Assembly: GCF_004216905.1 (NCBI RefSeq)
Contig: NZ_SGXJ01000002.1
Coordinates: forward strand, 124,001-188,000
DNA: 64,000 nucleotides
Reading direction: 5' to 3'
Source of the DNA: Kribbella sp. VKM Ac-2569
Lineage (GTDB): Bacteria > Actinomycetota > Actinomycetes > Propionibacteriales > Kribbellaceae
Below are positions 1 to 6,877 of the stretch, in pieces (the first letter of the stretch is position 1; the number at the start of each line of letters is the position of its first letter). The position numbers and the translations under genes were made by a program. The notes under the pieces are model-generated. The model saw only the letters and a list, made by a program, of their open reading frames with translations. It had not been told where the DNA came from and did no database searches.

Positions 1-1745
1 GCCAGCGCCGGGGCGTCGTTCACCCCGTCACCGACCATCGCGACCTTCAGCCCACGGGACTGCAGCTCCGCGACCTTGGCGTCCTTGTCCTGCGGCAGCA
101 CCTCGGCGAATACCTCATCGATGCCCAGTTCCTTCGCCACCGCCTCGGCGACCTGGTGCGCGTCGCCGGTGATCATTGCGACCTTCACCCCACGCTTGTG
201 CAGCGCGGCGACCGCCTGCCGGGACTCTTCGCGGACCGCGTCCTCGAGCGCGATCGCACCCAGCACCTGTCCATCCCGAACCACATGCAGCACCGCAGCC
301 CCGCGAGCCTTCCAGTCCGCGACCTCCGCGTCGAGCGCGTCCGGCTCGGTCAGGCCGTTCTCCCGCAGGTACGCCGGTCCGCCGACCGCAACCTCCGCAC
401 CGCCGACGGTCGCCTGCACACCCCGGCCGGTGAGCGACCGGAAGTCCGTCGCCACCACACGCCCAGCGCCCACTGGCACCCGGTCGGAATGTGCGCGAAC
501 GATCGCCTTCGCCAACGGGTGTTCACTGTCGGACTCGACCGCCGCCGCCAGCTCCAGCAACTCGTCGTGCGACACCGCCTCGACAGTCGCGACCCCGGTG
601 ACGGCCGGCTCGCCCTTTGTCAACGTGCCGGTCTTGTCGAACAGGACCGCGTCGATCGTCCGCATCCGCTCCAGCGCCAACCGGTTCTTCACGAGTACGC
701 CGGCCTTGGCCGCACGCTCCGTGGAGATCGCGATCACCAGCGGGATGGCCAGCCCGAGGGCATGCGGGCAGGCGATCACCAGGACGGTCACGGTTCGCGT
801 CACGGCCTCGTCGAACTTGCCGAGCAGCGCCCAGACCACGAACGTGATCAGGCCGGCGATGGACGCGAAGTAGAAGAGGAACGCGGCGGCGCGATCCGCG
901 AGTGCCTGCGCACGGGACGACGAGGCCTGCGCCTCGGCCACCAACCGCTGGATGCCGGCCAGAGCCGTGTCGTCGCCGACCGCGGTGATCTCGACGCGCA
1001 GAGCGTTGTCAGTGGCAACAGTTCCGGCGACCACGGCGTCACCGACGGCCCGCGACACCGGCCGCGATTCGCCGGTGATCATCGACTCGTCGACCTCGGC
1101 CTGCCCCTCGACCACGGCGCCGTCCGCCGGCACACGTCCGCCGGAACGCACCAGTACGACGTCGCCGGCCTGCAACTCGTGCAGCGACACCTGGACGACC
1201 CCGTCGTCGGTGACCTTCTCGGCCGAGTCCGGAAGCAGCGCGGCCAGGGCGTCGAGCGCACCGGATGCGGCACCGAGCGCCCGCATCTCCAGCCAGTGCC
1301 CGAGCAGCATGATCACGATCAGCAGCGCGAGCTCCCACCAGAAGTCCAGGTCGAACCCGCCGAGCTGCAACGTGGTCACCCACGAGGCGACGAACGCGAC
1401 GGTGATCGCCATCGAGATCAGCAGCATCATCCCGGGGCGCCGCGACTTCAGTTCGCTCCATCCCCCGGTCAGGAACGGCTGCCCGCCGTACACGAAGATC
1501 ACCGTGCCGAGCACCGGCGCGATCAGCCCCGACCCGGGGAACTCCGGCCGCTTGTACCCCAGCAGGTCCGCGAACATCTCACTGAAGAACACCACCGGCA
1601 CTGCCAGCCCCAGGCTGATCCAGAACCGGTCCTTGAACTGCGCCGCATGATCCCCGTGCCCACCGTGACCACCGTGCGCATCATGCCCGCCGTGGTTCAT
1701 GTGGTCCTCGTGACCACCGTGTTCGTGCTGCTCATGCTCGTTCAT
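1..1745 (-). CDS. copB: Copper-translocating P-type ATPase, CopB type (C-terminus off the window)
   Basis: Membrane pump that exports copper (or silver) using ATP. The start ATG is at 1745-1743. The N-terminus is a short His/Gly-rich tail (many H-G-G-H and H-x-x-H groups) in place of a Cys-rich MBD, followed by membrane helices. Read on the minus strand, the order is TGES phosphatase loop (near 1050-1100), the CPH ion-binding motif (about 760-770), the DKTGTLT phosphorylation site (about 605-640), and GDGVNDAPAL at the window edge (about 1-40). A CPH motif in place of CPC is typical of the CopB/P1B-3-like group. The protein runs off the window just after the GDGxND motif, so the last helices are missing here. 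A near-ideal CsoR operator lies 10 bp upstream, which supports copper control. Confidence 0.93.
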   Translation of the reverse strand, partial: MNEHEQHEHGGHEDHMNHGGHDAHGGHGGHGDHAAQFKDRFWISLGLAVPVVFFSEMFADLLGYKRPEFPGSGLIAPVLGTVIFVYGGQPFLTGGWSELKSRRPGMMLLISMAITVAFVASWVTTLQLGGFDLDFWWELALLIVIMLLGHWLEMRALGAASGALDALAALLPDSAEKVTDDGVVQVSLHELQAGDVVLVRSGGRVPADGAVVEGQAEVDESMITGESRPVSRAVGDAVVAGTVATDNALRVEITAVGDDTALAGIQRLVAEAQASSSRAQALADRAAAFLFYFASIAGLITFVVWALLGKFDEAVTRTVTVLVIACPHALGLAIPLVIAISTERAAKAGVLVKNRLALERMRTIDAVLFDKTGTLTKGEPAVTGVATVEAVSHDELLELAAAVESDSEHPLAKAIVRAHSDRVPVGAGRVVATDFRSLTGRGVQATVGGAEVAVGGPAYLRENGLTEPDALDAEVADWKARGAAVLHVVRDGQVLGAIALEDAVREESRQAVAALHKRGVKVAMITGDAHQVAEAVAKELGIDEVFAEVLPQDKDAKVAELQSRGLKVAMVGDGVNDAPAL

Positions 1746-1754
1746 GCCTCAGAA

Positions 1755-1773
1755 GATACCCCTAGGGGGTATC
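1755..1773. promoter_or_regulatory. CsoR-type copper operator
   Basis: GATACCCC-TAG-GGGGTATC: perfect 8-bp inverted arms (1755-1762 and 1766-1773) around a 3-base centre. It ends 10 bp before the copB start codon. Actinobacterial CsoR sites are GC-tract pseudopalindromes flanked by ATA/TAT, which this matches. CsoR released by Cu(I) would derepress copB. No csoR gene is visible in the window. Confidence 0.75.
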
Positions 1774-1791
1774 AGAAATCAAGGCATGGAA

Positions 1792-1821
1792 AAGCCCCGC
1801 CACCCGAAGGTGACGGGGCTT
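1792..1821 (-). terminator. Intrinsic terminator of the ABC-F gene
   Basis: Read on the minus strand: arm AAGCCCCG, one wobble pair, CACC, loop TTCG, GGTG, CGGGGCTT, then a TTTTCC tail. The 13-bp stem with a UUCG loop sits 13 bp past the stop of the ABC-F gene and separates it from copB. Confidence 0.8.
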
Positions 1822-1834
1822 ACTCCCGAGCCGG

Positions 1835-3415
1835 CTAGAGCGGATCGATGTCGGTCAGTGTCTCCGGTGTCAGTTCCACCCACCGCGTGATGCCGATGTC
1901 GCGCAGGAACGGCACGTCGTGACTGGCGATCACGAGCGCTCCGTTGTACGACGCCAACGCGTCCTTCAGCTGCGCCACGCTGGCGAGGTCGAGGTTGTTC
2001 GTCGGCTCGTCCAGCATCAGCAACTGCGGCGGCGGTTCCGCGAGCAGCAGTGCCGCCAACGTCGCCCGGAAGCGTTCGCCGCCGGACAGCGTGCTGACCA
2101 ACTGATCCGCCGCCCGCCCACGGAACAGGAACCGCGCCAGCCGCGCCCGCCGCTCCTGGTTCTCCGTACTCGGAGCCAGCAACGCCAGGTTGTCCACAAT
2201 CGACAGGTCGTCCCGCAGTAGGTCGAGCCGCTGCGGCAGGTAGCGGAAGGGCACGGCCGGCAACTCCCCCGCCACGATCGACTGCAGCAGCGTGGTCTTC
2301 CCGGCACCGTTCGATCCGGTCAGCGCGATCCGCTCCGGACCACGGATCTCCAGGTCGACGTGCGCCCCGGTCCGCAGTACGTGATCTTCCAGCCGCAGCA
2401 CGACGCGCCCGGCGGGTACGGCGGTCTTCGGCAGGTCGACCCGGATCGCGTCGTCGTCGTGGACCTTCTCCTCCGCGTCCGCGAGCGCCTCCTGCGCCGA
2501 GTCGAGCCGCTCGGACTGCATCCCGAGATGCTTGCCCGCCGACACCTGCGCACCGCGTTTCAGGTTGCCGGCCATGATCTTCGGGATCCCGCCCTGCTCG
2601 AAGGCACGCTGCCCGCGGGCCCGGCGTTGATCCATCTTCATCCGCGCCTCGACCAGATCCTTCTTCTGCTTCCGTACGTCGGCCTCGGCCGCCCGCAGCA
2701 TCCGCTCCGCGGCCTCCTGCTCGACGGCGACCGCCTCCTCGTAGGCCGTCAGGTTCCCGCCGTACCAGGTGACCTCGCCCTTGCGCAGGTCCCCGATCTG
2801 GTCGACGCGATCCAGCAGCTCCCGGTCGTGGCTGACGATCACCAAAGCACCACGGAACTGGTCCACAGCGTCGTACAGATGTCGCCGCGCCCGCAGGTCG
2901 AGGTTGTTGGTCGGCTCGTCGAGCAGCAGTACGTCGGGACGCCGTAGCAACTCGGCCGCGAGCCCGAGCAGGATCGTCTCGCCGCCGGACAGCTCGCCGA
3001 CGCTGCGGTCGAGGCCGATCGAGCCCAGCCCGAGCTTGCCGAGCAGCGCCTCGGCACGTTCGTCGACGTCCCACTCGTCGCCGACGATCGCGAAGTTCTC
3101 CTCCGAGGCGTCACCCGACTCGATCGCGGTGATCGCCCGCCGGACGGCCTCGATGCCGAGCGCCTGGTCGACCCGCAACGAGGTGTCGAGGGTCAGGTCC
3201 TGCGGCAGGTACCCGAGCTCGCCGCTGACCCGGATCGCCCCGCGCTGCGGGGTGAGCCGGCCGGCGATCAGCCGGAGCAGCGTCGACTTGCCGGCGCCGT
3301 TGCGGCCGACCAGGCCGGAACGAACCGGGCCGGCGACGAACGTCAGGCCGTCGAACAGCACCTCGCCGTCGGGCCAGGCGAAGAAGAGGTCGGTACAGGA
3401 CAGAGAAATGCTCAT
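1835..3415 (-). CDS. ABC-F family ATPase (ribosome-acting)
   Basis: Soluble protein of 526 residues with two ATP-binding cassettes and no membrane helices; ABC-F proteins bind the ribosomal E site and either tune translation or displace antibiotics. First Walker A is GRNGAGKS (residues 37-44) and the first signature is LSGGE. A charged linker of about 100 residues follows, then a second Walker A GSNGAGKT and a second LSGGE with LDEPTNNLD. The ATG at 3415 is chosen because the product then starts MSISLSC and GGAG lies 9 bases upstream; an in-frame upstream start at 3454 would sit inside the leader hairpin. The leader carries a short peptide ORF and alternative hairpins, as seen for drug-inducible ABC-F genes. 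The subtype (antibiotic resistance or housekeeping) cannot be fixed from the sequence alone. Confidence 0.9.
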   Translation of the reverse strand: MSISLSCTDLFFAWPDGEVLFDGLTFVAGPVRSGLVGRNGAGKSTLLRLIAGRLTPQRGAIRVSGELGYLPQDLTLDTSLRVDQALGIEAVRRAITAIESGDASEENFAIVGDEWDVDERAEALLGKLGLGSIGLDRSVGELSGGETILLGLAAELLRRPDVLLLDEPTNNLDLRARRHLYDAVDQFRGALVIVSHDRELLDRVDQIGDLRKGEVTWYGGNLTAYEEAVAVEQEAAERMLRAAEADVRKQKKDLVEARMKMDQRRARGQRAFEQGGIPKIMAGNLKRGAQVSAGKHLGMQSERLDSAQEALADAEEKVHDDDAIRVDLPKTAVPAGRVVLRLEDHVLRTGAHVDLEIRGPERIALTGSNGAGKTTLLQSIVAGELPAVPFRYLPQRLDLLRDDLSIVDNLALLAPSTENQERRARLARFLFRGRAADQLVSTLSGGERFRATLAALLLAEPPPQLLMLDEPTNNLDLASVAQLKDALASYNGALVIASHDVPFLRDIGITRWVELTPETLTDIDPL

Positions 3416-3430
3416 GAGAGTTGACTCCAG

Positions 3431-3497
3431 CTGAGGTCTCGAACGAGACCGCACACCAGAACGGTGGCGATCAATCGGTTGCGGAGAAAGACCTCAG
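3431..3497 (-). promoter_or_regulatory. Candidate attenuator with mutually exclusive hairpins upstream of ABC-F
   Basis: On the minus strand, CTGAGGTCT (3497-3489) is perfectly complementary to AGACCTCAG (3439-3431), a 9-bp long-range stem. The same downstream bases also form a tight local hairpin, GGTCTCG (3450-3444) with CGAGACC (3441-3435). The two structures cannot coexist. The GGAG Shine-Dalgarno (3428-3425) follows directly. The stop codon of the leader ORF lies inside the first arm. No U-run follows, so control at translation is more likely than termination; which fold is the ON state is not clear. Confidence 0.5.
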
Positions 3498-3535
3498 TTC
3501 GACAACTCGAACCCCTGCCCTCGGGAATGTGACAC
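3494..3535 (-). CDS. Possible 13-aa leader peptide of the ABC-F gene
   Basis: GTG at 3535-3533 opens a 13-codon frame (VSHSRGQGFELSN, first residue Met if initiated) ending in TGA at 3496-3494. The GTG lies 4 bases after the -10 hexamer, so it would be at or next to the mRNA 5' end, as in leaderless actinobacterial leaders. Its stop codon falls in the first attenuator arm. Support is positional; the peptide itself is unrecognised. Confidence 0.4.
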   Translation of the reverse strand: MSHSRGQGFELSN

Positions 3536-3539
3536 CCCA

Positions 3540-3568
3540 AGCTTACGGATCCTGGTTGGGTTGATCAA
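3540..3568 (-). promoter_or_regulatory. Sigma-70 type promoter of the ABC-F leader
   Basis: Minus strand -35 TTGATC (3568-3563), 17-base spacer, -10 TAAGCT (3545-3540). The -35 box overlaps the stop codon of the upstream 69-aa gene. A short A-rich run (AAAATGG) lies just upstream of the -35 box, as in WhiB7-activated promoters; that link is speculative. Confidence 0.5.
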
Positions 3569-3774
3569 CCATTTTCCGAACGCTTGCGCCGGGCAACGAT
3601 CACCAGGTCGACCAGCGCGACCACGGCGAACACCCCGAAGACAATCACCCATCCAGTCGGAAGGTCATAGACGACGGCCAACACCGCGGCCGCCACGAAC
3701 AGCGCCACGCCGAACGCCGCCAGCACAATCCGCAGCGTCAACGCACTACGAGGTGGAGGTGGTTCGCCGGTCAT
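3565..3774 (-). CDS. Small two-helix membrane protein
   Basis: 69 residues. A Pro-rich N-terminus is followed by two hydrophobic segments (about 12-35 and 42-60) and a basic tail ending RRKRSENG, which would lie in the cytoplasm. GGGAGG lies ahead of the ATG at 3774. No family recognised. The ABC-F promoter overlaps its stop codon. Confidence 0.6.
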   Translation of the reverse strand: MTGEPPPPRSALTLRIVLAAFGVALFVAAAVLAVVYDLPTGWVIVFGVFAVVALVDLVIVARRKRSENG

Positions 3775-3779
3775 GGGGC

Positions 3780-3843
3780 CTCCCGGCCTGGACTGAGGAG
3801 CGGAGGGAGCGAAGCGACCGGAGCGACGAGGGAAGGCCGGGAG
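3780..3843. repeat. Intergenic inverted repeat with GGAGCGAAGCGACC motif
   Basis: CTCCCGGCCT (3780-3789) and AGGCCGGGAG (3834-3843) are perfect 10-bp arms around a 44-base loop rich in GGAGCGAAGCGACCGGAGCG-type sequence. It resembles short extragenic repeats of high-GC actinobacteria. Only one copy was seen in this window. Confidence 0.45.
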
Positions 3844-3861
3844 TTACAGCCCCATGACCCG

Positions 3862-3878
3862 CCGCGACGGAGTCGCGG
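3862..3878 (-). terminator. Hairpin downstream of the GntR regulator
   Basis: CCGCGAC-GGA-GTCGCGG, a perfect 7-bp stem with a 3-base loop, 31 bp past the stop codon of the regulator at 3909. There is no U-tract, which is common for actinobacterial terminators. Confidence 0.45.
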
Positions 3879-3908
3879 CATTCAGAACCGCATACCTCCG
3901 ATGTACTC

Positions 3909-4580
3909 CTAGGAGGCCTTGCGGAGCCAGGTTTCGACGCCGGCGATGTGGGCGGTCATCCAGGCGCGGGCCGCTTCCGCGTCGCGGATCTCGATGGCGT
4001 CCAGGATCGCGGCGTGCTCGGCGAGCGTGCGTTCGACCGCGCCAGCCTGGGTGACACCGCGCCAGATCCGGGCCCGCTGGGTCGCGCCGGAGATCCCGTC
4101 GAGCAGCGAGCAGACCACCTGGTTCCCGGTCGCCTCGGCGATCCCGCGATGGAAGCGCAGGTCGTTCGCGACCAGCTCCTCGACCGAGGCATCCGGCGCC
4201 AGATCGCTCGTCAACAGTCGCAGTTCGGTCACCTGTTCCGGGCTGATCCGCGTCGCGGCCAGCGCCGCCACACCGGGCTCGAGCAAGCGCCGTACCTCGA
4301 AGAACTGCAGCACCGAGTCGTCGCGGTGCAGGTCGACCATGAAGTTCAGCGCGTCCAGCAGATGCGCCGAGTCGAGGCTGGTCACGTACGTCCCGTCGCC
4401 GTGCCGCACGTCCAGCACGTTGACGAGCGTGAGCGCCTTGACCGCCTCCCGCAGCGAGTTCCGCGACAACCCCAGCCGGGCGGCGAGATCCGCCTCCTTC
4501 GGCAACCGGTCCCCGGGCCCGAGCTCCCCCGAGGTGATCATCCCCTTGATCTTGACGATCGCCTCATCCGTCAACGCCAT
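3909..4580 (-). CDS. GntR-family (FadR/FCD subfamily) transcriptional regulator
   Basis: 223 residues. The N-terminal winged helix-turn-helix (about 1-70) contains PKEADLAARLGLSRNSLREA, typical of GntR. The C-terminal all-helical FCD ligand domain (about 85-220) has the usual metal-ligand pattern of Asp (ANDLRFH) and His (HAAILDAI, MTAHI). FadR-type FCD regulators sense small organic acids and repress nearby catabolic genes; no obvious catabolic target adjoins it. The start at 4580 gives a normal-length protein beginning MALTDEAIVKIK; longer forms run into the upstream inverted repeat. Confidence 0.88.
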   Translation of the reverse strand: MALTDEAIVKIKGMITSGELGPGDRLPKEADLAARLGLSRNSLREAVKALTLVNVLDVRHGDGTYVTSLDSAHLLDALNFMVDLHRDDSVLQFFEVRRLLEPGVAALAATRISPEQVTELRLLTSDLAPDASVEELVANDLRFHRGIAEATGNQVVCSLLDGISGATQRARIWRGVTQAGAVERTLAEHAAILDAIEIRDAEAARAWMTAHIAGVETWLRKAS

Positions 4581-4604
4581 CCCGTAAGTATGCCGCCAGC
4601 CGAG

Positions 4605-4699
4605 CCTAAGAACAGGTAGTAGTGCTCGGCCGGCGAACCCCTCCCGCCTGCAGCAGCCCACCGCCGGGCCGATTTCACCCACCACCTCCTGTTCTTAGG
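4605..4699. repeat. 95-bp element bounded by perfect 12-bp inverted repeats
   Basis: CCTAAGAACAGG (4605-4616) and CCTGTTCTTAGG (4688-4699) are perfect inverted copies at the two ends of the gap between the LuxR gene and the GntR gene. Inside, CGGCCGGCG and CGCCGGGCCG also pair imperfectly, so the whole gap can fold as one long hairpin. It could be a pair of operator half-sites for the GntR protein, a terminator for the LuxR gene, or a small palindromic repeat. Confidence 0.55.
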
Positions 4700-4703
4700 T
4701 ACA

Positions 4704-5672
4704 TCAACCCGTGCCGGCAACCCGGGCGAGAAGGGTCGGGCGGGTGGAGGCGCCGGTCTTGGCGAGGATCGCCTTGACGTGGTCGTTGACTGTGTGTTCG
4801 GACAGGACAAAGCGCTCGGCGAGGTGGCGTGAGTCGGCCCCCGTGGTCAGTTCGGCGAGGATCTCGCGTTCGCGGGGTGTCAGAGCGTGCGCGAGGGCGA
4901 AGACTTCCAGGCGTTCAGCGGGCGTCGACTCCTCGATGGTGACCGCGATGTCGGAGTCGGGCGCCGTGCGGGCGGCCCGGAGAGTGACCCAACGGCCGGC
5001 ACCGAGGTGGACGCGTGACCAGGGCGGCCCGATCGGTACGCCGTTCTCAGCAGCAACGAGAGCTGCCGCCAGGTTGTACGCGGCCGCCGGGATCGCCTGC
5101 TCGACCACGGCGGGATCGTCCGGCGGGTTCAACCGCTGCAGGGCTTCGCGAGCCGCGGGCGTGCCGACCTGGACCTGCAGATCGGCGCTGAGGACAAGAA
5201 CGGCCGGCCCGCCAGACGGAGGCGGGAGCGGGGTCGTGAAGGTCCTTGCCTGGGCGCTTCGGAGAGCAGTGGTCAGGAACGGTATGACGGACGCGACCAG
5301 ATCGCGTTCGTTCGACGTGAAGGGCGAGGTGCTTGTGCGCCAGAGGTCCAGCCACGCCCAACAGCCGAAGCGGTCTGCGAAGACCGCGGTCAACACGTCG
5401 ACGTCATCCGTACGACGCCATACGACTGGGCCGGCACCCACCAGGAGGTTGGTCCAGCGCATGTACCGCGCCAGGATGAGGGCGGGAAGATCCGGCCAGG
5501 ACAGGCCTGGGATGTCGGCCAGAGGCGAGGTGCCGATCCGAGTGACCGGGTCGGTGAGGGTCCAGACGTGGGCGTCGAACGGCACCGCACGCCGCAGCTC
5601 GGCCAGCGCCCGCTCGCGCAGCACCTTGGCGTCGAGCGTGCCGGAACACAGTCGCTCCACCCGATCCCGCAC
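4704..5672 (-). CDS. LuxR-family regulator with N-terminal sensor region
   Basis: 322 residues. The C-terminal 60 residues form a LuxR/GerE helix-turn-helix (LTPREREILAELTTGADSR, then the LAERFVLSEHTVNDHVKAIL recognition region). The first 240 residues look like a GAF/PAS-type cytosolic sensor and have no receiver domain. Start is GTG at 5672; the divergent gene at 5744 leaves 71 bp for both promoters. Signal and targets unknown. Confidence 0.82.
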   Translation of the reverse strand: MRDRVERLCSGTLDAKVLRERALAELRRAVPFDAHVWTLTDPVTRIGTSPLADIPGLSWPDLPALILARYMRWTNLLVGAGPVVWRRTDDVDVLTAVFADRFGCWAWLDLWRTSTSPFTSNERDLVASVIPFLTTALRSAQARTFTTPLPPPSGGPAVLVLSADLQVQVGTPAAREALQRLNPPDDPAVVEQAIPAAAYNLAAALVAAENGVPIGPPWSRVHLGAGRWVTLRAARTAPDSDIAVTIEESTPAERLEVFALAHALTPREREILAELTTGADSRHLAERFVLSEHTVNDHVKAILAKTGASTRPTLLARVAGTG

Positions 5673-5743
5673 AGTGTGAGCGTACGAAAGATCCCCAGGA
5701 TCGGGGATGGGCCGGCACCACCCGGCAGGCTCACGCTGATCGC

Positions 5744-6031
5744 ATGATCACACTCCACATCGAGAACACCATCGCCGACTACGACGCGTGGAAGGCGGCC
5801 TTCGACCGCTACGACCGCGCCCGCCGCGACCACCACGTGCTCGCGTACCGCATCAGCCGCCCCGTCGATGACCCCGCCACGGTCCACATCGACCTCGACT
5901 TCGACACCCGCGAGGACGCCACAACCTTCGCCCAGGTCCTCGAGAAGATCTGGCAGACCCCGCTCTCCGCCGCCGTCTCCAGCACCCACGCCGCCCCCGA
6001 ACTGCGAACCCTCGAGGAGGCGACCGCCTAG
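5744..6031 (+). CDS. Small dimeric alpha-beta barrel-like protein
   Basis: 95 residues. The opening MITLHIENTIADYDAWKAAF and the beta-alpha-beta pattern resemble ABM/dimeric alpha-beta barrel proteins, which often degrade or isomerise small aromatic or polyketide substrates; this is only a fold-level guess. Divergent from the LuxR regulator and 9 bp ahead of the DUF3052 gene, so probably co-transcribed with it. Confidence 0.6.
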   Translation: MITLHIENTIADYDAWKAAFDRYDRARRDHHVLAYRISRPVDDPATVHIDLDFDTREDATTFAQVLEKIWQTPLSAAVSSTHAAPELRTLEEATA

Positions 6032-6040
6032 CATCCGTTC

Positions 6041-6448
6041 ATGGGCACTCCGGGGTACTCGGGCAAGCCGCTCGCCGCCAAGCTCGGAATCAAGGCAGAC
6101 CACCACGTCCTGCTCGACAACGCCCCGGCCGGTTTCGTGATCGAAGGACTCCCGCCCGGTACGCCGGTAGCGCGCCGAGCCGGACGTACGCCGTACGACG
6201 TCGTGCTGATGTTCTGCCCCGACCGGGCCCGGCTGACGAAGCGGCTGCCGACCCTGCTCGCCAGGACCACCACCGCCGGCATGATCTGGACCGCCTGGCC
6301 GAAGCGATCCTCCGGGGTACCGACCGATCTCGACGAGAACTGGATCCGCGAACTGGCCTTGCCGCTCGGTGTCGTCGACGTCAAGGTGTGCGCGATCGAC
6401 GCGACCTGGTCGGGTCTGAAGCTGGTCCGGAGACTGTCGAGCCGATGA
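6041..6448 (+). CDS. DUF3052 family protein
   Basis: 135 residues. The start MGTPGYSGKPLAAKLGIK and the core YDVVLMFCPDRARL are typical of DUF3052, a small cytosolic family common in actinobacteria without an assigned function. Follows the previous gene by 9 bp. Confidence 0.8.
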   Translation: MGTPGYSGKPLAAKLGIKADHHVLLDNAPAGFVIEGLPPGTPVARRAGRTPYDVVLMFCPDRARLTKRLPTLLARTTTAGMIWTAWPKRSSGVPTDLDENWIRELALPLGVVDVKVCAIDATWSGLKLVRRLSSR

Positions 6449-6877
6449 AGGCCAATCATGCCCAGGTGGACTGATTTAGAGCGTGACGTTGACCACACTT
6501 TTGCGCAGTGCTGATCGTCACGGGTGGCGAGTGGACAACTGCATACAGTGGGCAGCCACGCTCAGGACGCCGTACTCACCGGCCGTGACGGACCGCCGGA
6601 AAGCCAGTTCTGCAAGGCGTCCCGGAGCTATGACCGTTGCTCTCCGCACCGGCGGGCGGTGAGAGGACGGCATGTGGCCTGAAACACCTTTGTGGGCAGT
6701 GTTTCAGGTGCCGATGGATCCGGTCGCCAGAGCCCGACCACTCGACACACTGGTCCGGTGGTCCCGAGCTGTGGAAGTGGTCCCCCTGCTATTAGCCTTT
6801 GCTTGGGACACCACCCATAACATCAGCATTAACGAACCGCGGTACCGGACCCGAAATCGGAAGAGGCGAACTGCCAA
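6449..6877 (+). other. 429-bp gene-free leader of kgd with three predicted hairpins
   Basis: No credible coding frame. Three successive hairpins are visible: GGACGCC (6565-6571) with GGCGTCC (6616-6622); CTCT..CACCG (6640-6651) with CGGTG-AGAG (6657-6665); and CCTGAAACAC (6678-6687) with GTGTTTCAGG (6699-6708), the last a perfect 10-bp stem with an 11-base loop. This could be a structured 5' leader or a separate small RNA. I do not recognise a known riboswitch class. Confidence 0.4.

Noticed and set aside
156..1838. Long plus-strand open frame opposite the copper ATPase
   Set aside because: Arg/His/Gln-rich shadow of the P-type ATPase; no domain and no ribosome binding site.
3561..3857. 98-codon plus-strand frame over the ABC-F promoter
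   Set aside because: Pro/Arg-rich, opposite a credible small membrane protein and promoter; no ribosome binding site.
6678..6708. CCTGAAACAC...GTGTTTCAGG as a parS or a terminator
   Set aside because: The arms are separated by 11 bases, there is no U-run, and no gene ends just before it; kept only as part of the kgd leader.
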